64,000 bases of DNA from Rhizobium albus (lineage in GTDB: Bacteria > Pseudomonadota > Alphaproteobacteria > Rhizobiales > Rhizobiaceae), in assembly GCA_030160035.1 (NCBI GenBank), contig BSNO01000004.1, forward strand, positions 1 to 64,000, given 5' to 3'. Made by a program: the position numbers and the translations under genes. Each line of letters begins with the position of its first letter. Position 1 is the first letter of the stretch. This document shows, piece by piece, positions 1 through 7,765 of the stretch. The notes under the pieces were generated by a model, which worked only from the letters and a program-made list of their open reading frames with translations, had not been told where the DNA came from and did no database searches.

Positions 1-51
1 CGTTGGTGAGCGGGTTATAGTCCGAGCTATTCGTTCCGGTCAACAGCCATT

Positions 52-93
52 TTGCAGAAAAATGACAGTTTTCGCACCTTGCAAGAAAATGTC
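52..93. repeat. Pair of 15-bp direct repeats upstream of fbpA
   Basis: TTGCAGAAAAATGAC (52-66) and TTGCAAGAAAATGTC (79-93) match at 13 of 15 positions, with starts 27 bases apart. Repeats of this size and spacing can be binding sites for a dimeric regulator, but I do not recognise the motif and no gene start lies directly downstream. Function is unknown. Confidence 0.35.
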
Positions 94-319
94 CCAACAT
101 CCCGTTTTGGCGACAAAAAATGCGCCGACGCTGCCTGCTTTCTAGCGCTGCCTGTTGAGTGTGCAGGCTCCCCGCCTTGGCGCTTCAAGGTGACTTGTCC
201 GAACAGCACGTGCGGGTATGCGCGTACTATATAGGTAGGGATGGTCTGCCGGCCTGGTGCTAATCGCCACCCCTCCCAAAGCAGTCGCATGCGCCGCTCT
301 TCGTGCCGCGGATATTACT

Positions 320-334
320 TGACGATATTTGTCA
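320..334 (+). promoter_or_regulatory. IRO-box (RirA-type iron operator) at the fbpA promoter
   Basis: The sequence TGACGATATTTGTCA fits the rhizobial iron-responsive operator TGA-N9-TCA exactly. It overlaps a candidate -35 element TTGACG (319-324), followed 17 bases later by a weak -10 (TAGCGA, 342-347). RirA, an Fe-S cluster Rrf2 regulator, is known to repress iron uptake genes of rhizobia through such boxes when iron is sufficient. The position is suitable for blocking RNA polymerase at the fbpABC promoter. The motif is seen; binding is inferred. Confidence 0.65.
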
Positions 335-449
335 GGTATTGTAGCGACGCCTCAACAGAGGGGGCCGCTCAAAGCAGCCTGCTTCAGGAGAAATCTCGGG
401 GTGGCTTCCATCCCGCAGACCGGGACAGACAACATAACGGGAGACACTG

Positions 450-1448
450 ATGTCCAAGACGACCCGATCGCTGATCGCCGCGGCTGCCTTTGCGGCCGTA
501 TCGCTGCCAACGCTTGCGAGCGCACAGGAACTGACGATCTATTCCGGCCGTGGCGAAGCCTTCGCGCAGCCCATCATCGACCGCTTCGCCGAAGAGACTG
601 GCATCGAAGTCGAAGTCCGCTATGGCGGAACCGCCGAGATGGCCGTCCTGATCACCGAAGAAGGTGAGCAGAGCCCGGCGGATGTGTTCTGGGCACAGGA
701 TCCGGGTGCTCTGGGCGCCGTCGGCGAACTGTTCGAGCCGCTGCCGGAAGAGGTGCTGGCCAACGTTCCTGAAACACTGCGCGATGACGAAGGCCGCTGG
801 GTTGCCGCTTCGGCACGTGCACGCACATTCGTCTATTCGCCGGAGCGTGTCGAAGAAGGCGAGCTGCCGACGTCGATCACTGACCTGACCGGCGAAGAGT
901 ATCGCGGCCGCGTCGGCTGGGCGCCGACCAACGGTTCCTTCCAGGCGCATCTCACCGCGCTGCGCGTGCTGCTCGGCGAAGAAGAAACCAAGGCCTGGCT
1001 CGAGGCGATGATCGCCAATGACACGCAGGTCTATTCCAACAACGCGTCGCAGCTTCAGGCGATCGCCGACGGCGAAGTCGATTTCGGCCTCGTCAATCAT
1101 TATTACCTTCTGCGCCAGAAGGCTGCCGATGCCGCCTTCCCGGTCGAGCAGTCGATCTTCGCCAATGGCGACGCCGGCAATCTGCTGATGGCGGCCGGCG
1201 CAGGCGTTCTCGCCTCGTCCGACAACAAGGAAGCGGCCGAAGAGTTCGTCGCCTTCCTCCTGTCCGAAGAAGCCCAAACCTATTTCGCGCAGGACAATCA
1301 GGAATACGGTGTCATTGAAGGTGCCGACAATGCCGGCATCGAGCCGAACATCGAGGACGTCATCCTGGCATCGCCTCCGCTCGACCTGAACGACATCGAC
1401 GATCTGGAAGGCACGCTGAACCTGCTCCGTGAGGTCGGCTTGCTGTGA
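450..1448 (+). CDS. fbpA: Ferric iron ABC transporter, periplasmic substrate-binding protein
   Basis: This is a 332-residue periplasmic Fe3+-binding protein of the FbpA/FutA/AfuA class. A Sec signal peptide covers residues 1-25, with likely cleavage at ASA|QE. The mature protein starts with the family pattern ELTIYSGRGE. Two adjacent tyrosines at 218-219 in NHYYLLR match the family's iron-ligating pair. The ATG is preceded by GGGAGA. The stop overlaps the permease GTG by four bases, so the genes are translationally coupled. The upstream IRO-box suggests repression by RirA under iron sufficiency. Putrescine or other SBP families are less likely because of the tyrosine pair. Confidence 0.9.
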   Translation: MSKTTRSLIAAAAFAAVSLPTLASAQELTIYSGRGEAFAQPIIDRFAEETGIEVEVRYGGTAEMAVLITEEGEQSPADVFWAQDPGALGAVGELFEPLPEEVLANVPETLRDDEGRWVAASARARTFVYSPERVEEGELPTSITDLTGEEYRGRVGWAPTNGSFQAHLTALRVLLGEEETKAWLEAMIANDTQVYSNNASQLQAIADGEVDFGLVNHYYLLRQKAADAAFPVEQSIFANGDAGNLLMAAGAGVLASSDNKEAAEEFVAFLLSEEAQTYFAQDNQEYGVIEGADNAGIEPNIEDVILASPPLDLNDIDDLEGTLNLLREVGLL

Positions 1449-3028
1449 CAACCCTTGTGACGGGCGGCCGCAAACGCGCGGCGCCCGCCATCTTCGTCAT
1501 CCCCGCCATTCTGGTGGGGCTGGCGATGCTGGTCCCTATCTTCTACCTCGTGCTGCGCGCGACCGAGGCCGATTTCGGCACGGTCGCTTCTCTCGTTTTC
1601 AGGCCCCGTACCGGCCAACTGCTGTTGAACACGACAGCACTCGTCGCCGGCGTGCTCATTCTCGCGACCGCGATTGCCGCGCCGCTGGCCTGGCTGACCA
1701 CGCGCACGAGCCTGAAGGGACGGCGCATCGCGCATATTCTGGTTGTGTTGCCGCTGGCGGTTCCGGGCTACGTGATGGCCTATGCGCTGATCGGGCTATC
1801 CGGCTATTACGGCTTCATGAATACGCTCTTCGGCTGGACCTTTCCCAGGCCGCAAGGCTGGCTCGGCGCGACGCTCGCTCTCAGCCTCTACACCTATCCC
1901 TACATCTATCTGAATTTGCGCGCGGCGCTCGGCAGCATCGATGCAAGCCTCGAAGAGAGCGCGCGCGCACTTGGCGCGTCACCCCGTGAGGTCTTTTTCC
2001 GCGTCACGCTGCCCTATCTGCGCCCGGCGCTGTTTTCCGGCTGGCTCGTCGTCGGCCTCTATGTGATTGGCGATTTCGGCGCGGTTGCGCTGATGCGCTA
2101 CGAGGTCTTCTCCTACGCGCTCTACACGCAATACGCCGCTGCCTACGACCGCATCTATGCCGCCTGGCTCGCATTGATCATGATCACCATCGCGGTCTCG
2201 GTCATCTGGTGGGAGAGCAAGCTGCGCGAAGGTGCCCATTTCGCCCGCACCGGCACCGGCTCCGGCGTGCGATCGAGCCTTTCCTCGCTCAGCACGCTCC
2301 CGTCCGTAGCCGCCTGGTGCTTCATCGCCCTCGTGGCGCTCGCCTCGCTCGGCCTGCCAGTATCGGTTCTTGCCTTCTGGCTTTCGGCCGAGCCCCTGCT
2401 GCCGAGCCTGCCCGCGCTTCTGACGAGCTTCTGGCATTCCGTGTCGGTGGCGGTCCCCTCCGCCCTGCTCGCCGGTGCGCTCGCGCTGCCCGTCGCCGTC
2501 ATGGCGGTGCGCTATCCGTCGCCACTGTCGAGCGCGATCAACCGCCTGGCCTTCATCGGCTATGCGGTGCCACCGCTCGCCTTTGCGCTTGCCTTCGTGT
2601 TCATCTCGCTCGGCTTCGCACGGCCGCTCTATCAGTCGCATCTGCTGCTTGTGATCGCCTATTCGCTAGCTTTCCTGGCGCTGGCGCTTGGACCGATCCG
2701 CGCGGCGCTGTACCTCGCGCGCCCGTCGCTTGAGGAAGCGGCACGCTCGCTCGGCTACAGTCCGCTTTCGGTCGTCGCGCATGTGGTGTTCCCACTGATC
2801 CGGCGCGGCGTGATCGGCGGCATGGTGCTCGTCTTCGTCATCGCCATGAAGGAACTGCCGATCGCATTCCTGCTGGCCCCGACCGGATACCGTTCGCTTG
2901 CGATTACGCTGTTCAGCCGCACATCTGAGGGCATGCTGGTGAATGCGGCACCCTATGCCGCAGCCATCATCATCTTTTCCGGCTTGTTTGTCGGGGTCGT
3001 TCTCAGGCATGAAGCAAAACATGACTGA
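1445..3028 (+). CDS. fbpB: Ferric iron ABC transporter, fused two-half permease
   Basis: A 527-residue inner-membrane permease carrying two homologous BPD-type halves, as is normal for FbpB. Each half has the cytoplasmic EAA loop that docks the ATPase: SLEESARALGASPREVF in the first and SLEEAARSLGYSPLSVV in the second. About twelve hydrophobic segments are spread over the protein. The start is GTG, overlapping the fbpA stop, and the 3' end overlaps the ATPase gene. It forms the iron channel of the fbpABC importer. Confidence 0.92.
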   Translation: MTTLVTGGRKRAAPAIFVIPAILVGLAMLVPIFYLVLRATEADFGTVASLVFRPRTGQLLLNTTALVAGVLILATAIAAPLAWLTTRTSLKGRRIAHILVVLPLAVPGYVMAYALIGLSGYYGFMNTLFGWTFPRPQGWLGATLALSLYTYPYIYLNLRAALGSIDASLEESARALGASPREVFFRVTLPYLRPALFSGWLVVGLYVIGDFGAVALMRYEVFSYALYTQYAAAYDRIYAAWLALIMITIAVSVIWWESKLREGAHFARTGTGSGVRSSLSSLSTLPSVAAWCFIALVALASLGLPVSVLAFWLSAEPLLPSLPALLTSFWHSVSVAVPSALLAGALALPVAVMAVRYPSPLSSAINRLAFIGYAVPPLAFALAFVFISLGFARPLYQSHLLLVIAYSLAFLALALGPIRAALYLARPSLEEAARSLGYSPLSVVAHVVFPLIRRGVIGGMVLVFVIAMKELPIAFLLAPTGYRSLAITLFSRTSEGMLVNAAPYAAAIIIFSGLFVGVVLRHEAKHD

Positions 3029-4085
3029 AACAGCTGACATTGATCGGAGTTCGGGACCGCTGCTCGCGGCGCGCGATCTCGTGCGGCATTTTCCGTCGGC
3101 GCGCGGCGCCGCAGTCGCCGGCGTGTCCTTCGAGGTCATGCCGGGCGAACTCATTGCGCTTCTCGGTCCTTCGGGATGCGGCAAGACCACGACGCTGCGC
3201 CTGACCGGCGGCTTCGAGCGGCCGGACGCAGGCACGATCAGCCTCAATGGCCGCGATGTGACGAACCTGCCACCAGAAAAGCGCGGCATCGGCTTCGTCT
3301 TTCAGGATTACGCGCTCTTTCCGCATCTGAGCGTTGCGGCCAACGTCGCCTTTGGATTGCGACACGCCTCAGCTGCCGATCAACGGAAGAGAACGGCGCA
3401 GATGCTGGAGATGGTCGGCCTCGCCGATCTCGCCGAGCGGATGCCGCATCAGCTATCGGGCGGCCAGCAGCAGCGCGTGGCGCTCGCCCGCACGCTAGCG
3501 CCGGCACCGCCTCTGGTTCTGCTCGACGAGCCCTTTTCCAATCTCGATGCCGCCTTGCGGGTCGAGACCCGCCAGGAAGTCCGCCGGCTCCTGAAGCAGG
3601 CCGGGTCCGCAGCCATTCTGGTGACGCATGATCAGGAGGAGGCGCTGGCGCTTGCCGACCGCATCGCTGTCATGCATGCGGGCCGGATCCTTCAGATGAG
3701 CACGCCCGATGACGTTTATCGGCGCCCTGCCGACGAATTCGTCGCGCGCTTCATCGGCCGTTCCAACATCGTTCCCGCTTGCGCGAACGGATTCCTCGCC
3801 CAGACGGATTTCGGCGACCTCGCCATCGACCGGACCATGTACGGCAATGTGCGACTGGCGGTGAAACCCGAGCAATTCGTGCTGACGCCTGCAGAAGATG
3901 GCAACGGCGTCGTCATCGGCCGCGAGTTCCGCGGCCACGATCAACTTTACTGGGTCCGCGTCGGCGGAACCGAGATCATGGCGATCGCGGCGACCAACAG
4001 CTTGCTGACGATCGGCACGCCGGTGCGGCTGACCACATCCGAGCCCGTTGCCCTTTTCGAACAGGCCGTCGCAGAAAACTCGTGA
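3009..4085 (+). CDS. fbpC: Ferric iron ABC transporter, ATP-binding protein
   Basis: A 358-residue ABC ATPase that powers the importer. Visible motifs are Walker A GPSGCGKTTT, signature LSGGQQQR, Walker B LVLLDEPFSNLD and the switch histidine in VTHDQEEA. The C-terminal part (from about residue 240) fits a TOBE-like regulatory domain. I chose ATG 3009, which overlaps the permease end. ATG 3021 is equally possible because its ATGACTGA context also couples to the permease stop. A longer in-frame start at 2943 lies deep inside fbpB and is unlikely. Confidence 0.9.
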   Translation: MKQNMTETADIDRSSGPLLAARDLVRHFPSARGAAVAGVSFEVMPGELIALLGPSGCGKTTTLRLTGGFERPDAGTISLNGRDVTNLPPEKRGIGFVFQDYALFPHLSVAANVAFGLRHASAADQRKRTAQMLEMVGLADLAERMPHQLSGGQQQRVALARTLAPAPPLVLLDEPFSNLDAALRVETRQEVRRLLKQAGSAAILVTHDQEEALALADRIAVMHAGRILQMSTPDDVYRRPADEFVARFIGRSNIVPACANGFLAQTDFGDLAIDRTMYGNVRLAVKPEQFVLTPAEDGNGVVIGREFRGHDQLYWVRVGGTEIMAIAATNSLLTIGTPVRLTTSEPVALFEQAVAENS

Positions 4086-4175
4086 ATCGCCACTTATGCC
4101 GGTGTTTTACCATTTGCGAATGGAACCAACGTCGCAGGCCGTCGTTCTCCCGGTCGAAATGCAAGGAGAAAAACA

Positions 4176-4250
4176 ATGAACAGCATCATCTACATCGTCG
4201 GCCTCGTCGTCATCGTCATCGCCATCCTGTCGTTCCTCGGCCTGAGCTGA
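4176..4250 (+). CDS. 24-residue single-span membrane peptide
   Basis: A short frame with a strong ribosome-binding site (AAGGAG) nine bases before the ATG. After MNS the peptide is almost entirely Ile, Val and Leu and ends in FLGLS, giving one transmembrane helix with almost no soluble part. It lies 90 bases after fbpC on the same strand. I recall similar tiny Ile/Val-rich membrane peptides in rhizobial genomes, but their function is unknown. A good Shine-Dalgarno sequence and an intact hydrophobic helix argue that it is translated. Confidence 0.6.
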   Translation: MNSIIYIVGLVVIVIAILSFLGLS

Positions 4251-4271
4251 TACGACGCACAAAGATCAGGA

Positions 4272-4880
4272 CTACCCCGTCGGACGAGCGGCTGATTCCG
4301 GCGCATGATGCGCCATCAGACCGTAAGCCAGCCGCATCTGCTTTCCTGCCCGCGTATCCGGATAGCCTCCTGCATCTCGATGCAGCGGCATGTCGAACGT
4401 GATCTCCCCCTCGGCCGCATCCGCGATATGCGCGCCGAGGGAGATCATCAGCTGGATCATCCCGCGATTTTCCGGATGAACATAAGCCACGAACCGCTTG
4501 ATCCCTGCTTCCGCCGCACAAAAGGCGATGGCGCCGATCAACAACGGGCCTACTCCACGACCCTGATAGGCATCGATGACGGTCACGGCCATCTCTGCGC
4601 TTTCCTGATCGGTATCGAGCCGTTCATAACGCGCGATGGCGACCGGGTCAGGCGGAACGACGCTCATGTTCAGCGCGCCGATCGCACAGTGCTCGAAGTT
4701 GGATCGAGCAGTGAAGCGGGCGAGATCCTTTTCGGAAAGCCGCGTGACACCGCCCAGGAAGCGGAAGAACCTCGACCGTTCCGAAAGATGGGAAAACCCG
4801 GCCAGAAGATGCGCCTTGTCCGCCGGCTCGACGGTGCGCACCAGCAAATCCAGATCATCTGCGATGCGCGTTCGGAACAT
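4272..4880 (-). CDS. GNAT family N-acetyltransferase
   Basis: A 202-residue GNAT-fold protein, convergent with the fbp operon. The acetyl-CoA pyrophosphate loop appears as YQGRGVGPLLIGA, followed by the helix ending in VHPENRGMIQLMISLGA, typical of motif A/B of the fold. The N-terminal part (SHLSERSRFFRFLGG) resembles acetyltransferases related to the C-terminal domain of Pat-type protein acetyltransferases. The acceptor substrate cannot be read from the sequence. It is transcribed away from the BrkB gene. Confidence 0.8.
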   Translation of the reverse strand: MFRTRIADDLDLLVRTVEPADKAHLLAGFSHLSERSRFFRFLGGVTRLSEKDLARFTARSNFEHCAIGALNMSVVPPDPVAIARYERLDTDQESAEMAVTVIDAYQGRGVGPLLIGAIAFCAAEAGIKRFVAYVHPENRGMIQLMISLGAHIADAAEGEITFDMPLHRDAGGYPDTRAGKQMRLAYGLMAHHAPESAARPTG

Positions 4881-4948
4881 TCCTTCCCTCCGGACCTTGA
4901 TCCTACCAACATGCGAAACATCGCGCCAACCAAACCGGGGACACCAGC

Positions 4949-5983
4949 GTGAGCGATTTTGGCGACGAACGCACCGGCATCATCGATGCTTCCACCGCTG
5001 CCAAGCAGGACAAAGAGCGGACCGATGGTGCGCACATTTCGCGCGGACGTCGTGCCGACCACCCGATGCAGCTTTCCCGACACGGCTGGCTCGATGTGGC
5101 ATGGCGCATCTGGAACAACATAGGCGCCAATCGCATCATGCTTGTGGCAGCAGGCGCAACCTTTTATCTGCTGCTGGCACTTTTCCCCGCGCTTGCCGCG
5201 TTCGTGTCGCTCTATGGCCTCGTCGCCAACCCCGTCAGCGTCGCCGACCACATCGCCTTCATAGGATCGCTCTTGCCTGCCGGTGGGCTCGATATCATCG
5301 AGACCCAATTGGACGCTCTGGCCACTCAGGATGTCAGCGCGCTCAGCTTCGGCTTCATCCTCGGTCTCATGATCGCCCTGTGGAGTGCGAACAACGGCAT
5401 CAAGACACTCTTCGACGCGATGAACATCGTCTATGCGGAGGAGGAAAAGCGCGGCTTCATCAAGCTCAACCTCCTCTCCGCAGTCTTTACGCTCGGTGGT
5501 CTAATGGTGGCGATCGCCTTGATCTTCACGGTTGGTGTCGTGCCAGCGATCATCGCTTTCATGGGGCTGGAACGTCAGGCCGATCTGATGATCGCATGGC
5601 TGCGTTGGCCTATCCTTCTGTCCATGATCGCGGTCGGCATCACGCTCGTATACCGTTTCGGCCCAAGCAGGCGGCCTGCGAGATGGCGCTGGCTCGTCCC
5701 CGGTTCGGTGCTTGCGACCATCGTGTGGATCGCTGCCTCGGCCGCCTTCTCTTTCTACCTGCAGAATTTCGCAGATTATAACGCCACCTACGGCTCGCTC
5801 GGCGCTGTCATCGGTTTCATGACGTGGACCTGGATTTCGGTCATCATCCTGCTGGTCGGCGCACAATTGAACGCCGAGATCGAGCACCAGACTTTGAACG
5901 ACACGACAGTCGGTCCAGGCCGTCGGATGGGCGAGCGGGGAGCAGTCGTGGCAGACACGGTTGGCGAAGCCAGGCCTGCCTGA
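4949..5983 (+). CDS. YihY/BrkB family inner-membrane protein
   Basis: A 344-residue polytopic membrane protein of the YihY/BrkB (formerly 'ribonuclease BN') family. Residues 1-50 are hydrophilic; the family core follows with about six hydrophobic helices and the typical phrases ATFYLLLALFPALAA and NATYGSLGAVIGF. The transport or envelope role of the family is not settled. The start is GTG. A shorter start at Met40 would remove the hydrophilic lead. It is monocistronic, convergent with the hydrolase gene at 6070. Confidence 0.88.
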   Translation: MSDFGDERTGIIDASTAAKQDKERTDGAHISRGRRADHPMQLSRHGWLDVAWRIWNNIGANRIMLVAAGATFYLLLALFPALAAFVSLYGLVANPVSVADHIAFIGSLLPAGGLDIIETQLDALATQDVSALSFGFILGLMIALWSANNGIKTLFDAMNIVYAEEEKRGFIKLNLLSAVFTLGGLMVAIALIFTVGVVPAIIAFMGLERQADLMIAWLRWPILLSMIAVGITLVYRFGPSRRPARWRWLVPGSVLATIVWIAASAAFSFYLQNFADYNATYGSLGAVIGFMTWTWISVIILLVGAQLNAEIEHQTLNDTTVGPGRRMGERGAVVADTVGEARPA

Positions 5984-6011
5984 CGCCAAATCCAAGTCTG
6001 CCTGAAACAAG

Positions 6012-6044
6012 AACGACGCGGCTTCAGTACGAGGCCACGTCGTT
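6012..6044. terminator. Imperfect hairpin between convergent genes
   Basis: Arms AACGACGCGGCTT and AGGCCACGTCGTT can pair over 13 positions with two G-U or mismatched pairs and a 7-base loop. It sits between the ends of the BrkB gene and the convergent hydrolase. There is no clear T-run on either side, so termination is only plausible. Confidence 0.4.
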
Positions 6045-6069
6045 GCGTTGTGTCGAACACGTTCTGAAC

Positions 6070-6690
6070 TCAGGCACTGACCCCGAGACGAGAAGCGAAA
6101 GCCTGCGCGGCCTCAACTTCGTTCGGACGGATGTCATGCCCGCCCTCGTGCCATTCGAGCTTGACCGCTGCGCCCTGTGCCGAGAAGTAATCGGCCAGCA
6201 CCTGCGTCTCGGCCGGCGGACAGATCGGATCGCGACGGCCGGCCGTGATCACGATGTCCCGGTCCTTGAGAGCCGCATTGGCCGCGGGCGCCCACGGGAT
6301 CAGCGGATGCATGAGCACGGCACCGTCGAAGAGCGCACCGTTTTCCAGCATCATGGCTGCCAGGATATTGGCACCATTGGAGTAGCCGAGGCCGTAGACG
6401 GCGCCCGCCTTCGCCTCATCGCGATGCGCAGCGACGAACGCAGCGAGAGCATCCCGCCGGATCGCCAGATCGTCCATGTCGTACACACCTTCGGCCTTGC
6501 GGCGGAAGAAGCGCAGTGCGCCACCTTCCGACACATCACCACGGGGCGAAACGATCGTTGCCTGTGGCATCAGCCGGGCGGCAAAGTCGAAAAACTGGTT
6601 CTCGTCGCCGCCCGTCCCGTGAAAGGCAAAGAGGATCGGCGCACCCAGCGCGCCTGGCCGGATGCGATGCTTGTAGGACTGCAGGCTCAT
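6070..6690 (-). CDS. Alpha/beta hydrolase, carboxylesterase type (MhqD-like)
   Basis: A 206-residue esterase of the phospholipase/carboxylesterase family. The nucleophile elbow is GYSNG with Ser104; Asp154 (GRRDP) and His185 (EGGHD) complete a plausible triad. The ATG overlaps the stop of the upstream dioxygenase gene (ATGA), so the two are co-translated. In Bacillus the equivalent pair MhqO (dioxygenase) and MhqD (hydrolase) is induced by hydroquinones and catechols. By that analogy this enzyme could hydrolyse a ring-cleavage product, but no substrate is shown here. Confidence 0.82.
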   Translation of the reverse strand: MSLQSYKHRIRPGALGAPILFAFHGTGGDENQFFDFAARLMPQATIVSPRGDVSEGGALRFFRRKAEGVYDMDDLAIRRDALAAFVAAHRDEAKAGAVYGLGYSNGANILAAMMLENGALFDGAVLMHPLIPWAPAANAALKDRDIVITAGRRDPICPPAETQVLADYFSAQGAAVKLEWHEGGHDIRPNEVEAAQAFASRLGVSA

Positions 6691-7637
6691 GCCGCAGCTC
6701 CCGCTGCACCGTCGATCTTCTGCAGCGTGTTTTCGAGATACGGGCGAAGATGCGCGTGCTGGCGCGGCAGCTTGAGCGCTTCACCGAGATGCGCCCGGTC
6801 TTCGTCACGCTCGAAGCCCGGCTCGTTGGTGGCGACTTCGAAGAGGACTCCACCGGGCGTGCGGAAATAGATCGCCCAGAAATAATCCCGGTCGATTACC
6901 GGCGTCACCTGGTATCCCGTGTCCATCAATGCCTTGCGCACCGCCAGCTGGCTGTCGCGATTGTCGACCGCGAAGGCGATGTGGTGCACCGAGCCGGCAC
7001 CCTGGTCCGCATGGGCGATGTTCGGCATGGTTTCGATGTCGATGCGATGTGCACCGTTGCCGCCGTCGATCGCGAACCGCTTAACGCCGTCGCGCGCTTC
7101 GATTTCGCTATAGCCCATGAACTTCAGAAGTTCGCCGGTCGCGCCATCGTCCCGCAGCCGCATGGCGGCAGAGTGAAACCCGCGGATCGCGACATCGTCA
7201 CCAACGCCATTGCCGGTCCAGGGCTGGCGGTCGTCGTCGCTTGTCTCAACAAGCGCAAAACCGTCACCATCGGGCCCGGCAAAATTCAGGCGCTTCTCGC
7301 CGAAGAGTTCCTCTTCCTTGAGGCCACTGACGCCCAGCTTCTGGAACCGCTCTTTCCAGAACGGCAGCGCACCCTGCGGGACGGCGAAGACGGTCGTTCC
7401 GACTTCACCCGTGCCCGGGCGACCGCGGCGGATGTTCGGGAACGGGAAATAGGTCATGACCGAACCCGGCGTGCCGACCTCGTCGCCATAATACAGGTGA
7501 TAGACATCGGGCGCGTCGAAATTGACGGTTTTCTTAACCCGGCGCAGGCCGAGCGTGTCGGTGAAAAAGCGATTGTTCTCGCGCGCATCTGCAGCCATCG
7601 ACGTGACGTGGTGCAGGCCTCTGATCTCGTTCAACAT
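6687..7637 (-). CDS. VOC-family ring-cleaving dioxygenase (MhqO-like)
   Basis: A 316-residue protein with two vicinal-oxygen-chelate modules. His residues in GLHHVTS near the N-terminus and VHHIAFAVD in the second half, plus the Glu in GVLFEVATNEPGF, fit the 2-His-1-carboxylate iron site of extradiol-type ring-cleaving dioxygenases. I chose the ATG at 7637 because AAAGGAATTCCG precedes it; the frame stays open 90 bases further up without a better start. The gene is divergent from a LysR regulator and overlaps the downstream hydrolase. The likely role is cleavage of quinol or catechol-like compounds. Confidence 0.85.
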   Translation of the reverse strand: MLNEIRGLHHVTSMAADARENNRFFTDTLGLRRVKKTVNFDAPDVYHLYYGDEVGTPGSVMTYFPFPNIRRGRPGTGEVGTTVFAVPQGALPFWKERFQKLGVSGLKEEELFGEKRLNFAGPDGDGFALVETSDDDRQPWTGNGVGDDVAIRGFHSAAMRLRDDGATGELLKFMGYSEIEARDGVKRFAIDGGNGAHRIDIETMPNIAHADQGAGSVHHIAFAVDNRDSQLAVRKALMDTGYQVTPVIDRDYFWAIYFRTPGGVLFEVATNEPGFERDEDRAHLGEALKLPRQHAHLRPYLENTLQKIDGAAGAAA

Positions 7638-7714
7638 CGGAATTCCTTTCTGCCTTAGAGGGCATGTGGACTGTTGGACCCAATGTCGCGATGTTCCACT
7701 GTCTTTGCTAGTAC

Positions 7715-7731
7715 GATAATCTGCCATTATC
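7715..7731. promoter_or_regulatory. Inverted repeat, candidate LysR operator
   Basis: GATAAT-CTGCC-ATTATC is a perfect 6-bp inverted repeat with a 5-base spacer. It lies in the 128-base region between the divergent dioxygenase and LysR genes. LysR-type regulators typically bind AT-rich dyads of this size (T-N11-A) in such intergenic regions. Operator function is inferred from position and symmetry. Confidence 0.5.
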
Positions 7732-7765
7732 TGTTGCGGAATTCAGAACAGTCAGAAGGGCAGTC

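Larger units (their letters stand above)
1..449. other. Non-coding upstream region of the iron transporter operon
   Basis: No convincing gene is visible in these 449 bases. Short open frames exist on both strands but have no ribosome-binding site and no recognisable product. The stretch holds a pair of near-identical 15-mers (52-66 and 79-93), an AT-rich patch near 225-235 resembling a rhizobial -10 element (CTATAT) without a matching -35, and a TGA-N9-TCA operator at 320-334. The leader between the operator and the fbpA start is about 115 bases. The extreme left end may include the 3' flank of a gene outside the window. Confidence 0.6.

Noticed and set aside
384-1451. 355-residue minus-strand frame over fbpA
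   Set aside because: It mirrors the fbpA codons (high GC at third positions opens the opposite strand) and has no recognisable domain, while fbpA has a signal peptide and iron motif.
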